A stretch of DNA of 64,000 nucleotides from Lindgomyces ingoldianus (taxonomy: Eukaryota > Ascomycota > Dothideomycetes > Pleosporales > Lindgomycetaceae). Location of the stretch: NCBI RefSeq assembly GCF_010093535.1, contig NW_022985163.1, positions 2,078,960-2,142,959 of the forward strand, in the 5' to 3' direction. The notes beneath the pieces were generated by a model. The model searched no databases. It was not told the origin of the DNA and saw only the letters and a list, made by a program, of their open reading frames with translations. Both the position numbers and the translations under genes were made by a program. Position 1 is the stretch's first letter; each line of letters begins with the position of its first letter. This document shows positions 11,037 to 22,049 of the stretch, in pieces.

Positions 11037-12731
11037 TTAAGAATAGGTTTAACTTTACATACCTTTACTATGCTTTTATAAGAATGTTTTAAATATAATC
11101 TTTTTTTTATCTATGTTACAGAGTCTTTTAAACCCTATATTACATTTATAAGATTCTAGCTGTAATAATAGCTCTATCTGCTGTTTAAAGAAATAGAAAA
11201 TAAGTATATTTACACTATTATTATAAATTTGCTAAATATACTATAATAGATTATTAACAACTTATTAATATCTTAATAATGCTTTATACTTACAGCATTT
11301 ATGTTTCTAAGATGCTAAGTATAATACCTATGCTTAACACCTATAATATCCTGCCTCTTTAAGTAGAAAAGAAGTTGTTGTTTATAAATAAAAGCTAATA
11401 TCTTATTTATATTAGTAAAACTTTAGTAAACATTAATTAATAATTTACCTTAGTGTTGTAGATAAAACTTATAAAAAGTAGGGTTCTATAGAAGTCTGTC
11501 TAATATATTAGTAATGCATTAATAATCTTTTCTTATTACTTACTTATTATTAGTGTTAGATTATTAGTTAATCTGTTTAATTATAAAAATTAATTTATTA
11601 ATTAGCTTTTATAGTGTTTATTTTACTAGCAGTAGAAAGTGTGTATATGTTTTATAAAAGGTAAGAAAAATATACTTACACTATATATAATTTTTTAGAA
11701 GAAATATATTATACATAACTTTATAAGTAGTGTAAAGCATTTAGCTAGCTTCTTAATAGTAGTTAACTTTTAATAAATTAGCAATGTATTTAAAACTTAT
11801 TAAAAATACATTACTATAATATGTTTTTCTTACCTAATTTTGCTTTATAATAAAATACTAGTTGCTTGTACTAGATTTTTAGTCTTTATTACTAAACTGT
11901 CTTACTAAGAATTTAAGCTCTAACTAAAAGTTTACTAGTATAGTCTTAAAGTAGTGTTTATTTTAGCGCTAGCTTATATAATTAACATAAGCAACATATT
12001 AAATTAGTATATTAGTAATAGTCTAGTATAATGCATTAAAAATATGTTAATAATGTATTTTACTATATTTACCTAATTTAGCAACTCTTTAAATATAAGC
12101 TTATAAGTATTATTTTTTACTTCTTATTTACATGCCTTTTTTTTCTAGAAATACTCTTTTAAGTAAAATACTAACTATAATAGTAAGTTTAATAAATTTT
12201 AAATATATTGTTAATGCATTATAAACTTATTTATCTACACTTAAATAGTAGATAAATTATAAGTTCTCTGTTACTTTTAAATTCTTTCTTAGTCTTTAGG
12301 CTATAGAAAGGTGTATGTTATGTTACATATAAATAAACTAAGATACTTGAAATATTTAATGCTAGTGTACTATTAATTATATCTTTAGCATTAGATGTTA
12401 TTAAAGAGTTAGTTTTTTAAAGGGCCTTTCTAATTAAGTTTATCGCAAAATTAAATCTAATATGTTAGCAATGCATTATAAACTTATTAAGAATAGATTA
12501 CTAACATTTTTCTAAACTAGTTTGTAATACTTTTTATTTAGGCTAGAGGTTTAGATAAGATAAGTAACACTATTTTTACTTAACTTTAGGTACTCTAGAA
12601 AATCTAGAGCATAGTAAAGCTTCTTTACTATTAAAATATGCTTACTACTTAGAGTAGATATTAGAATAACGCTATTCTTTAGCTTATAAAGCATAGATTA
12701 CTAGTAATCTATTAGTAATATAGTTTAAGTG
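11037..12731. other. AT-rich RIP-mutated spacer between two Pot2-like elements
   Basis: There is no open reading frame or recognisable transposon coding motif. The stretch carries a recurring imperfect palindrome built on TTAGYAATGCATTA...ATTACTAAC, seen near 11505, 11785, 12015, 12205, 12450 and 12700, roughly 200-280 bp apart. A similar unit occurs near 14805. This could be a degraded satellite, or repeated ends of small elements; I cannot decide which. Confidence 0.5.
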
Positions 12732-12733
12732 TA

Positions 12734-14581
12734 ACGTACCTAACGGGTTGGCCGGCCACTTTTGCCAAGCCCCCACTAAAACTACCCTATTCTAGCGCAA
12801 AACTGCCTACTTTAGCCCTATATAAAATAATATAACACAAAATATTATTTAGAGTCTACTTTTACTACTTTCTTACATGTATGTAAGTTATGCCTAGTCT
12901 AATTGCACTGCCTACATTACCTTTAACTTAGCTTACCTCCTTTAGCGCGCACCTATGTTTTTAGCTCCTTCCTATTACTACGCGCTTTAAACTCCTTTAG
13001 AGTAGTTAGATAAGCTCTATCCTTAACTATTAAAGTCTTTTTTGCCTAAATTTACTTTTTTTTATATAATCTATGTTACATAGCAGCCTTATTTACTACT
13101 TAAAGCTTTATAATCTCCTTTTACACTAACACTAGCTTATGTGTAATAATTAATGCCCTTTTTAAGACCTTCTTAAAGGCCTTTACTATAGACATTAGTA
13201 AGCTATCTATATACTTCTAAATTTTTACTTTTACAAGCATTAATTATAACCTAAATTTAAGAGTATTACTTAGGGTTTATAACTGCTAAGGCTTATTATT
13301 AATAGGCAGTAGTAGTAATAAAGTACATAACTAGATATTAAAGGCTATTTTAACCTATTCTAAGTTAAATAAGACTAAACTAGTGCCTTAAAACTCTTTT
13401 TAGATATTACTAAAAGTAATTACTGCATTATAGGCGTGTATAAAGCATAGTAAAAACTTAAGTTTTATAATATAAGTAATCTAGTTATATATAAGATCTT
13501 TAGCTTAGCGCTTATACACTTTTTTTAAAAAGGTAAAACAACCTACATTAAAAGGCTATAAAAGGTGTAATAAGTATAAAAGTATGTAAATAGTAATAAT
13601 CTTATTTTTTTTATAGTACTACTAAAAATTAAGTAAGTTATAGCTTTTATAGCTGTTAATAATAAAAAGCTAATAAGCACTTATAACTTTTCTTTTTATA
13701 TACTTATTAAAGTGCTTTAGCTACTGCAGCTTAAGCTTATTTATTATCTAGCTGTTCTTAGAGACTGTAATAACCTAGTTTTAAAGCAGATTCTTTTTTT
13801 TATACTAGGCAAAAAAGTAATAGCAGCCTTTAAAAATAATAAAAGGTAGAATAGCCTACTCTATTATGTTAATGCCCTAGATAACTATTATTTACTTTTT
13901 ATTACCTTACTATATTACCTTTAGCTGTTCTTATTTTTTTAAAGCTATAATAACTGCTTTAGTTAATATCTATCCTATTATAAAGCCTAACTTATTAAAG
14001 TTATATGTGTCTTTATTCTAGATACTGTACTTAGCTTTTATATTAGCTACTAGGCAAAACTAGCCCTAAATAACCTCTAGATTCTTATAAAGCGCTCTTT
14101 TATAATTATACTTATAATTAAACTTTATTATAAACTTAAAGCAGTGCTTAACTTACATACTAGGCTAGTTTAAGCTAACCTAGCCTAGATTACGCTCTGC
14201 GCGCAAGGAATTAGCTATATTAGCTATAGCTACAAGCCTAGAGAGAAATCTATGTGTAATAAGCTTAAGTATGTACTTAACAACTACTTTTTTTTTAAGC
14301 TTAGTTAGATTTCTTAATTTAGGCTAGCATTCTGCTTCTAAAGGCTGTCTAGCGCGTTAATTGCTTAGTGTTATGTAAAAAACATTATAAATAGCTACAG
14401 CATGTTATAAGAAGAGTTTTAAGTTTTATTTAAAAGCTTAAAAAGTAAGCTGTATTTAATATTCTTTAGAAGATTTAATCTAGTGTTATTATTAAGGCAT
14501 TATGTAGATAGGTAGAGTGTGGTGGGGGCTTGGCAAAAGTGGCCAGCCAACCTGTGTGGCCGGCCAACCTGTTAGGTACGT
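12734..14581 (-). mobile_element. Full-length RIP-inactivated Pot2-like Tc1/mariner transposon, TA target site
   Basis: The terminal inverted repeats are ACGTACCTAAC at 12734 and GTTAGGTACGT ending at 14581, flanked by TA at 12732-12733 and 14582-14583. At 1,848 bp the size is typical of Pot2/Fot1 elements (about 1.85-1.93 kb). Transposase remnants are on the minus strand, ending in a C-terminal motif C-R-x-C-N-x-T-R-H-N-x-x-T-C-K at about 12880-12945. Many stops are present. The left end has one GGTTGGCCGGCCA unit before CTTTTGCCAAG; the right end has two such units, giving 17 extra bases. The terminal repeats have kept GGCC and CCGG sites while the interior is AT-rich. Confidence 0.85.
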
Positions 14582-14583
14582 TA

Positions 14584-14975
14584 TTAAAAATATAATAGCT
14601 TATATAAAAGTCTCTTTATTTTCTTTTCAATTAGCAGAATTATTTATTACTATTAATGTTAATATGTTAGGTTTACTTGCAACAGGAATGCTATACAGGA
14701 AATTAAAGTTGTTCTTCTATGTTGTAATAGAATTAACCTATAGCTGCACAACAGTAGGTGCACTAAAAAGTGCAGCTGCTAGGTTGTAGTTAGTTTAAAT
14801 ATATTAAGAACGCATTAAGAATATATTATAGTCTATAATATTAAAACAACACTTCTAAAAAAAATTTTGTTGCGGCAAGGCAGCATTTTAACATTTAGCT
14901 AACCTGATGCGGTTTTCAGCTAACGTGGCAAAAAAATGTGGCTTGCTAAGTCACCTTAGCCGAGGTAAGTGGCCC
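14584..14975. other. Flank between the Pot2-like element and the copia element
   Basis: The first part (to about 14870) is AT-rich and contains one copy of the palindromic spacer unit found at 11-12.7 kb. From about 14870 the base composition returns to normal. GCTAAC-containing half-repeats (TAGCTAACCTGATGCGG and CAGCTAACGTGGC) are present. The last five bases, GGCCC (14971-14975), are the target duplication of the copia insertion. No gene is seen. Confidence 0.6.
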
Positions 14976-15426
14976 TGTCAGATTGAAGCACTGTTTCTGG
15001 GCTTCCTGAGATGAATGATGGGTTTGGATATGATGTATGGGATGATTAATTAATTGTATTAATTGTGTTAATTTATTAATCCTTTTTCTGCTCTACTTGT
15101 GTTGCTCGGCTTTTTGTTCTGCCGATCCGAGTCCCTCGCGCACTTGCCCTATGCGCGACCAGCTTGCAACATGCTGCAATTTGCTGCAATTTGCTGCAAT
15201 TTGCTGCAAACTGCTGCAACATGCTGCAATTTGCTGCAATTTGCTGCAAACTGCTGCAACATGCTGCAAAATGCTGCAATTTGCTGCAATTTGCTGCAAA
15301 CTGCTGCAACATGCTGCAAAATGCTGCAATTTGCAGCAACATACTGTTCAAGCTTATTGCTCGTACTATGTAGCAGCTTTTGTCAAGCGTTCCTCCTGTC
15401 TTGACAGTAGGTGCGCAAATCTGACA
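14976..15426 (-). repeat. 3' LTR of the copia element (451 bp), with internal minisatellite
   Basis: The LTR starts TGTCAGATTGAAGC and ends GCAAATCTGACA, so it has a 9-bp inverted end rather than only TG..CA. Its last 68 bases match the visible end of the right copy with one difference (TTTTGTCAAG versus TTTCGTCAAG), indicating little divergence between LTRs and no RIP in this portion. Confidence 0.88.
15171..15340. repeat. 10-bp minisatellite, 17 units, inside the LTR
   Basis: Seventeen exact-length 10-bp units of the form nTGCTGCAAn run without interruption from 15171 to 15340; the last has one change (TTGCAGCAAC). The variable end bases form a higher-order pattern (AT/TT/TT/CT/AT...) that partly repeats every six to seven units. 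Open frames across it encode low-complexity Leu/Gln/Ala/Cys and are by-products of the repeat. The matching part of the other LTR falls in the assembly gap, which this repeat probably caused. Confidence 0.95.
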
Positions 15427-15529
15427 CACCCCCTTAGCTTAGACATGCTTCAAGCTGGTTCCCAATTGCGCAACCTTAGTATGCTTCTAGGGCTTCCATT
15501 CTTGCTTCAATCTCTTCCATATCCGCTTC

Positions 15530-18500
15530 CTAACTGACTATCCTCTCCCTGACGTCAACTAGCCGAATTTGCTAAAGAAAGCTTGGCCATTTGCTAGCTA
15601 GAAGCGCTTTAGTGAGTCTGTCCGCAAGCATCTTGCTAGAGGGGACATAGACAACCTTAATTGTTTGTCAAGAGACTTCCTGTTAGAGCTAGTAGTTATA
15701 GATGTTGACATGTTAGAGCTTTGTTTAAAGTTAAGATATCTCTTTGTTTACTAGTTAGATTATCTGCTTGTTGTTGCACTAGATTATAATAGTTAAATTA
15801 GGCAGCTTAACCTACAGTTTGTTAAAAAGCATTCTTATAAACATAGCTTCCTTAGTAACTTAGAATAGTGCAAGTAATTCTACTTCTGTTGTTAACATTA
15901 TAACTATATCTTATTTATTTACTTACTATGCAATTTATCTGCTAAATAGTTAAATAACATAGCTCTAAGAGCTCTTTTTATCTAGTGTATTATCTACAAA
16001 TAACGCATTACTTGCTACTACAAGGTAGTCTTCTCCTCCTAATTAGAGTGCGTACGTCTGTGTTGCATGTAGGTACAGGATAACTTAATTAGCTGCATCC
16101 TAATAGTTAGATGCGGGATTTGTGAGAAACTGTGTAAGGTGTGATGTAGCAAAGGCAATGTCTAGTCTTGTAGTAACTGCTGCAAAAAGCAGAGATCTAA
16201 TCTTCTACTAATATTAATTTACTTTTAATAGAGTTGCAAAACTAGATTGCAGCATAAGTTTAATCCTACTTATAGGTGTAGCGTGCTGCAGGTTCTTTTT
16301 GTTAGCTAGCCTAGCTATCTTGTTAATATATAATGCCTATAACAGCTAAATTATTTGTTACTATTAATCTCTAATAATTTTAACTTCTAGGAACTATTAT
16401 AAGTCCTTGCCTTCTATTAGGGTATACTTCTCTTGTAACTAGTCTACTACACGCTGTGCATCTACTTTAGAGCCTTTTCTATGCGCAATAATAAGGTTGT
16501 CTATGTAAAAAAAGACAAATACTCTAGCTTTAGTTATGTAGTAGAGTTTATATAGAACAGCTAAGAACCTAAGGCCTTTAAAAGTTGTTATAAAATAGTG
16601 TTACTAGAGTAAAAAAGAAATTTATAGGCTATATAGTGCCTTTTAAAGCTTTAGTATTATACCTAGTTTCTAATAGCCTCTTAGCATCTGCATGTAGATA
16701 TTGTGGTTAATTACTGCATGTATAAACATGTTAGTTATGTTATATTATTTAAGCTCTAGGTTAAAGTGTGCAGATATTGCTATTAGCATTTAAAATAAGC
16801 GTTCTGCTAGGGTGGCAGCGTAGGTATCTTGTGTAGTAATGTTTTTTTATTAATTACTGTAGACTACTAGTTACGCCTTGCATCTTTACAATCTATAGTG
16901 CTTATTAAGCTTATAGGTGTACACCTACATATAATCTAGGATCTGCTGTCTAGCTGCCTTAATTAGCTTTGTCTAGACCTCTGTCTAGGATTTTATTGTC
17001 TAATAACTGTCTAGGTGTGTTCTTTCTGCTGCCTTAAACATCTTATGTAAAGGGTGCTTCTCTAGTTACTTTTAGGTTAATAGCAAAAGTAGCAGCTAGC
17101 TTTTATAAGGTGTCTTTCTTTTAAATAGTATTCTTATTAATGCTACTTTATTTAGTGTCTTACTGCTATACTTTCTTACACTTCTAGATCTTATACTAGC
17201 TATAAAGGCTGTAGCTTATAGTATAGTCTTTAACAACTCTATTTAGCTTAGCTTTAGTGCTGCTTTAGCTATTAACTGCATAAGCAATGCTGCAAGTGGC
17301 AGAGTGTTTAAAGAAGACAGATAGTTATCTCTAATCTTTCTTTCTTAATAGTAGTCTAGTAGGTCTACTTTATTAAAGTTTAATATATTATTTATAGTGT
17401 TGTTTTTATAAAACAACTCTATCTCTAGCTAATAACTAGGTGTTAGAAGCTTAATTATTTTAATATATATAGTAATTTTTTTTACTATGTTATATATAAA
17501 GTTATTTATTAGGTCTTTAGGCTTACTGCTAAAAATTAAGTGTTTATTAAAAATAACATTATATATATAAATTACTTTTACTAGCAGTAGTATTTATATG
17601 TAGTAAATGTTTAATAATTAGTACCTAACTAAATATCTAATCTACGCCTTTAAGTCTAGCCTTTATAGCTTAGATTTATTCTAATGTGTGTTATTAGTTA
17701 TTATAAATGCTTTATAGCTATAGGCTTTTAAATGTGTAAAGCTTAGCTTTTAAATTAATATAATAACTTTATTATTTAAAGCTGCTTATGTAAAGAAGAT
17801 TTTATATAGTGTCTTCTAGTTATTAGCATAGTTTAGCGTCTAATTGTATAGGTATACGCTAGCTCTAGTAATATATAGCTATATGTTTTATAGTAGGTTA
17901 GCATCTAGTTATATAGCTTATAACTTTTTCTTATTTACACCCTTTAAGCATTTAGCTCCTCTGTTCTAGGCTTATGTATCTAGTGCTAAAGGCTTAATAG
18001 TTATTTTATGTAATGCTAGCTAGCGTTTTACCTTTAGTTTTACTATTATAATCTTATTATTAGCTTTAATAACTTTTACACTAATATTATAATAGTTTTT
18101 TAGAAAGAAGATAAAAATTATAAAAGCTTTAATAATTAATTTAGTAGGCCTATTATTTTTAAAGTAGAGGTCTTACTAAAGGCTAAAAAACTTGTTAGTA
18201 ATTAGCATTTAACTCTACTTTTTTATAATGCTTTATGCTTTATATGTATAGAAATTAATTAACAGTTTTTTGCTAGGTCTGCTGTTACTAATTTATAGTG
18301 TGTAGCTAATTTATTATTATATCTTAGCTCTACTATATAAGTTATATTAGACTATTATAATTTCTTTAATTTACACCCCTTTAGCTTACTATATAAGGTG
18401 TTAAAGTGTAGCTAGTCTAGAGTGTCTAAGACGCTTATGCTATAGCTTTATAGATGCCTTTTATAAACTACATTTAGTTCTTATGTTAATTATGTGTGTA

Positions 18501-19950
18501 TAATATAAGCCCTTTTATAGTAGATAGTACTCTAACACCTATTAGCTATAAATCTTTATAAGATCTCTAATTATTATTCTATCTAGGGCCTTTAAAGCAG
18601 TTAGCTCTGCTTGTGTGTCCTACTAGATTCCTTTCTATTATAGTAGGCAGAACAAGACTAGGTTGCACAGCAGGTCTAGGCACAGTGCAGCGTTATGTAG
18701 TACAAGACTGTATGCTTAACTATGTGTTCTATGCTTACTTTTTAAGCTTAGTATAATTAATTTATAGCTTTAAATTTATACACAAGAGTTTTTAGACTAG
18801 ATAAAGTCTTTTAGTGTTAGTAAATAATAGTTATAGATTTAATTAAAATTATTTATAATATAGCATGTTAAGCTTAAGTTAAAGATAAATAATTCTCTTA
18901 GTAGATATCTATTCTAGTTTAAATTAACTATAGCTAGCAATGCAGCTGCCTTAACTCTTAATACTTTTTAGCTTTTAAGTTAGTCTTCTTATATCTCTAG
19001 CGTAGGTGTATGTAAACTCTTTAAAGTTAGTATTTTTAAATTATGTCTACGCTGCTCTTTTAGTAGGCCTTAAAAATCTAAGTTATGCTTATGCTTTAAT
19101 GCTATAAGCTCTTTAACTCTCTTATTTAGCATCTACTAGTCTAGTGCTTTGTCTAGATAGACATAGAAGCAGTTCTTTAGCGCATAGATGTGTCTGCATG
19201 TAGGACATTTAGTGCCTCTTGTTTTAGCAGGTTTCTAGCTTAAAAATAACTTCCTGTTATCTTCTTAATAATGTTAATATTAAGGTCTACTCTATTTTCT
19301 TAACATTGCAACTTCTGCACTACAGGCGTCCTTATTTATGCCCTAAGTAGTTTTTCTACTTTTAGTAAGATATAACAAGTTATTTATTATAAAAGCAGCT
19401 TTATGCTTTTTTATATATATTAGATAATTTAATATTATATGTTTTTAAAAGCGCTTTATTATTTTTTTCTAATTTATGTCTAGTGTAAACTGTCTGCTTT
19501 CCTAAAAAGTTGTAGACTAATAAGGGGCGACTTTATTTATAGTAGTTAGAAAGTCCTTTGCTACAGCATTAAACTGCGTTGTTTCTGGAACATTTTGTGT
19601 CTCTGCTTCTGTGGCAGCGTAATTATACTCTGCTAGCTACAGGTTCTATATGCTTGCGTTTCTTAGCAGCTTTAAAGATGCATTATATTAGTTACGCGCG
19701 TGTTCTTGTTTAAATTAGTTGTTAACACCTACTGTAGCTTTAAAGTTTATAATTTACTATCTAAGTAGTTAATCTAGAGAACAGCATGTACGCTGCAGAT
19801 GCAGGCTGACTGTTAACTAGATAAAGACAATAATCTGTTAGAGGCTTAATTACTCTCTTTTATAATTATGTCTGTCACTCTTATACTTGTTAGCCTTAAT
19901 CTTGTAGTATTTAATAGCTTCTTTAAAGGCTCTAACACCGCTTGTTAATA
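15530..19950 (-). pseudogene. gag-pol remnant of the copia element
   Basis: The 3' end of pol is well kept: the RNase H tail reads VVYVPSSKMLADRLTKALLA at about 15600-15670, as in fungal copia elements, and ends near 15530. The RT box reads FFYIDNLIIAHRK at about 16480-16520, where YVDDLIIA is expected (D-to-N). A gag zinc knuckle, KCPTC.HIYALKNC, is at about 19180-19235. The gag N-terminal part, around 19860-20098, is open and not RIP-mutated (for example TSGVRAFKEAIKYY). Stops elsewhere disable it. Confidence 0.75.
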
Positions 19951-20098
19951 GCTTGTTCAGGTGCGTAGGCGTTTTGACGTTAGAGGCTGGTGAAAACTCA
20001 GCTATTAGCGGCATCTCTGGAGCTCTTGGTTTGGAGATTATTTGGATGGTCAACTTAGGATCCACTTGCGGCCAGATGCTGTGCGCTACACATCTCAA

Positions 20099-20523
20099 NN
20101 NNNNNNNNNNNNNNNNNNNNNNNNNNNNNNNNNNNNNNNNNNNNNNNNNNNNNNNNNNNNNNNNNNNNNNNNNNNNNNNNNNNNNNNNNNNNNNNNNNNN
20201 NNNNNNNNNNNNNNNNNNNNNNNNNNNNNNNNNNNNNNNNNNNNNNNNNNNNNNNNNNNNNNNNNNNNNNNNNNNNNNNNNNNNNNNNNNNNNNNNNNNN
20301 NNNNNNNNNNNNNNNNNNNNNNNNNNNNNNNNNNNNNNNNNNNNNNNNNNNNNNNNNNNNNNNNNNNNNNNNNNNNNNNNNNNNNNNNNNNNNNNNNNNN
20401 NNNNNNNNNNNNNNNNNNNNNNNNNNNNNNNNNNNNNNNNNNNNNNNNNNNNNNNNNNNNNNNNNNNNNNNNNNNNNNNNNNNNNNNNNNNNNNNNNNNN
20501 NNNNNNNNNNNNNNNNNNNNNNN
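20099..20523. other. Assembly gap (425 Ns) covering most of the copia 5' LTR
   Basis: A run of N occupies these positions. If the right LTR is 451 bp like the left one it should begin near 20137, so the gap covers about 38 bases of internal sequence and all but the last 64 bases of the LTR. Open frames drawn across the gap are not real. Confidence 0.95.
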
Positions 20524-20592
20524 GTACTATGTAGCAGCTTTCGTCAAGCGTTCCTCCTGTCTTGACAGTAGGTGCGCAAATCTGACAGGCCC

Positions 20593-22049
20593 AGATCAGC
20601 TGGGCTGCGCCCTGGGCACTTTTGCAGCTATTTAGTGTTGCATCCGCGGTTGCTGGAATTGAGAATGGGCTCCCCTGTTCCTTTAGGATCGATCGTTTAT
20701 AATTTTTCCAGTTGATTCGTGTCAATTTCAGGTATAAAATATTACCAATAATTACTTCTATTCTTTTTCATTTTTCGCATGCTCTTTTGCAACACCATCG
20801 AGAAAGAATCAATGCTACTTATCGGATTTTCCTACCGAGCGTCCCAATTAATTGGATTAATGACATCTCTAGGCATTGCCAATACCCTCGTTCTTCACCC
20901 GCACTCGTACTATCTTATAAGAGTTCAAAAAATTAATACCCCATCCAATCTCCTAATTTCTGTCGCCATGCAGGGGGGGAGGCGAGCGATGGGAGAAATT
21001 ATGTATTGTGAACTTTGAATCTAAGAAGCTACATAATTTATATAGTATTGTAAATTAGACTAGCTTAAGGTGTGTCTTCCCTAGCTTTTCGTGCTAAAGA
21101 TGCAACTTTTTATGCGCTAGTATTGATCTCTGTCAGTATTCCCCGAGGTATGATTATGGTGGTGTATGTTCTCATGAGACAGTACCATTTCATGTTGAAC
21201 GAAAAGCCAGAGTAGGATGACATTCCATTTATGTCCAGCATAGAATGTAGGCCAAACTATCAGTACATCATCTCGCCACAGAGCTAACGGAGTGCTTTGA
21301 GAGACCTTCCAATATTGAAGACAAGGTCCGATTTATTTTCGGATCCTTGTCGGTCAAGAGTTGTCTCACACTGAACATGGTGCCATTTTCGTGTGTCCAT
21401 CTTACTTTTCTTCAGAATATTTTCTGTTTCAGTGTAATACCCATGCAAACTGCGGGGAGACATAAGGCCAAGTTTCGTGTCGTGGTGTGGCGTGAAATAA
21501 CGTGTGCTATCTGTTTACCACAAATACTCATGGTTTTTGCGAGAAGATCTTCACGACAATATTTTGAGGGAAGCCCACACCTTCCCAAAGTTAGAGACTC
21601 AACTAGTAAACCTTTTCTACTGCCACGTCACCCTCCCTCCTGACGTCGGATGTTCCAAAACGTGGGTACGTCATCGTCCGAACACCGGCGGTCCCCCGCA
21701 ACACCAAAACCTTAATCCAACATCCACATCCTTTCATTTCACACCTATCCCAAGATCTGCCTATGATGTGAATCCACCCCATCTATTTCAAGGTTCAAAT
21801 GCGATGGGAAACATATACGGGGTATATGCTTGCAGTTTCCGGATCTTGCAACGGCTGGGCAAGGTATTTGAAAACAAGCTTGAAACATACAACTCTTTAA
21901 CTTCTAAAACCCCGAAAGGGGCTTTTTTAATAGATGAAACGATGACTCCGATCTCGTGATATGGTTAGCATTTCTAGAAGGTCGATGCGTCTTTCCCTTC
22001 ACAACAAAATCTGTTCTTCCACGTAGGAAGTTGCAATTCCATTTACAGA
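20593..22049. other. Non-coding interval between the transposon block and the first gene
   Basis: Base composition returns to normal directly after the copia target duplication, apart from a short AT-rich patch near 21010-21060. Open frames up to 151 codons (21347-21960) overlap in different frames, show no domain and no codon pattern I trust, and are left unannotated. The last part may contain the promoter and 5' leader of the hydrolase gene. Confidence 0.5.

Larger units (their letters stand above)
14976..20587 (-). mobile_element. Complete Ty1/copia LTR retrotransposon, TSD GGCCC, with assembly gap
   Basis: The left LTR runs 14976-15426 and the right LTR ends at 20587. Both outer ends carry TGTCAGATT / its complement, and 5-bp GGCCC duplications flank the element (14971-14975 and 20588-20592). 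The coding strand is minus: a pol C-terminus, an RT box, and a gag zinc knuckle are met going right. A polypurine tract (AAGGGGGTG on the minus strand) lies directly inside the left LTR, which is therefore the 3' LTR. Positions 20099-20523 are Ns and cover most of the 5' LTR. The interior from about 15.7 to 19.9 kb is heavily RIP-mutated while the LTRs and the pol end keep normal composition. Confidence 0.9.

Noticed and set aside
14517..14789. 90-codon frame across the right end of the Pot2-like element
   Set aside because: It begins inside the terminal repeat and continues into AT-rich spacer; chance frame.
15171..15340. Regular short repeats as a CRISPR-like array
   Set aside because: Units are 10 bp with no unique spacers, in a eukaryotic LTR; it is a minisatellite.
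15076..15537. Several overlapping open frames of 69-146 codons on both strands
   Set aside because: All are produced by the 10-bp minisatellite in the LTR; composition is low-complexity and no frame is preferred.
19850..20725. Open frames of 193-291 codons spanning the N run
   Set aside because: Most of each frame is unknown bases; they join copia gag, LTR and host flank, so they are not genes.
21347..21959. Plus-strand frames of 98 and 151 codons as a possible gene
   Set aside because: Overlapping frames without any domain, hydrophobic pattern or plausible intron; kept as non-coding.
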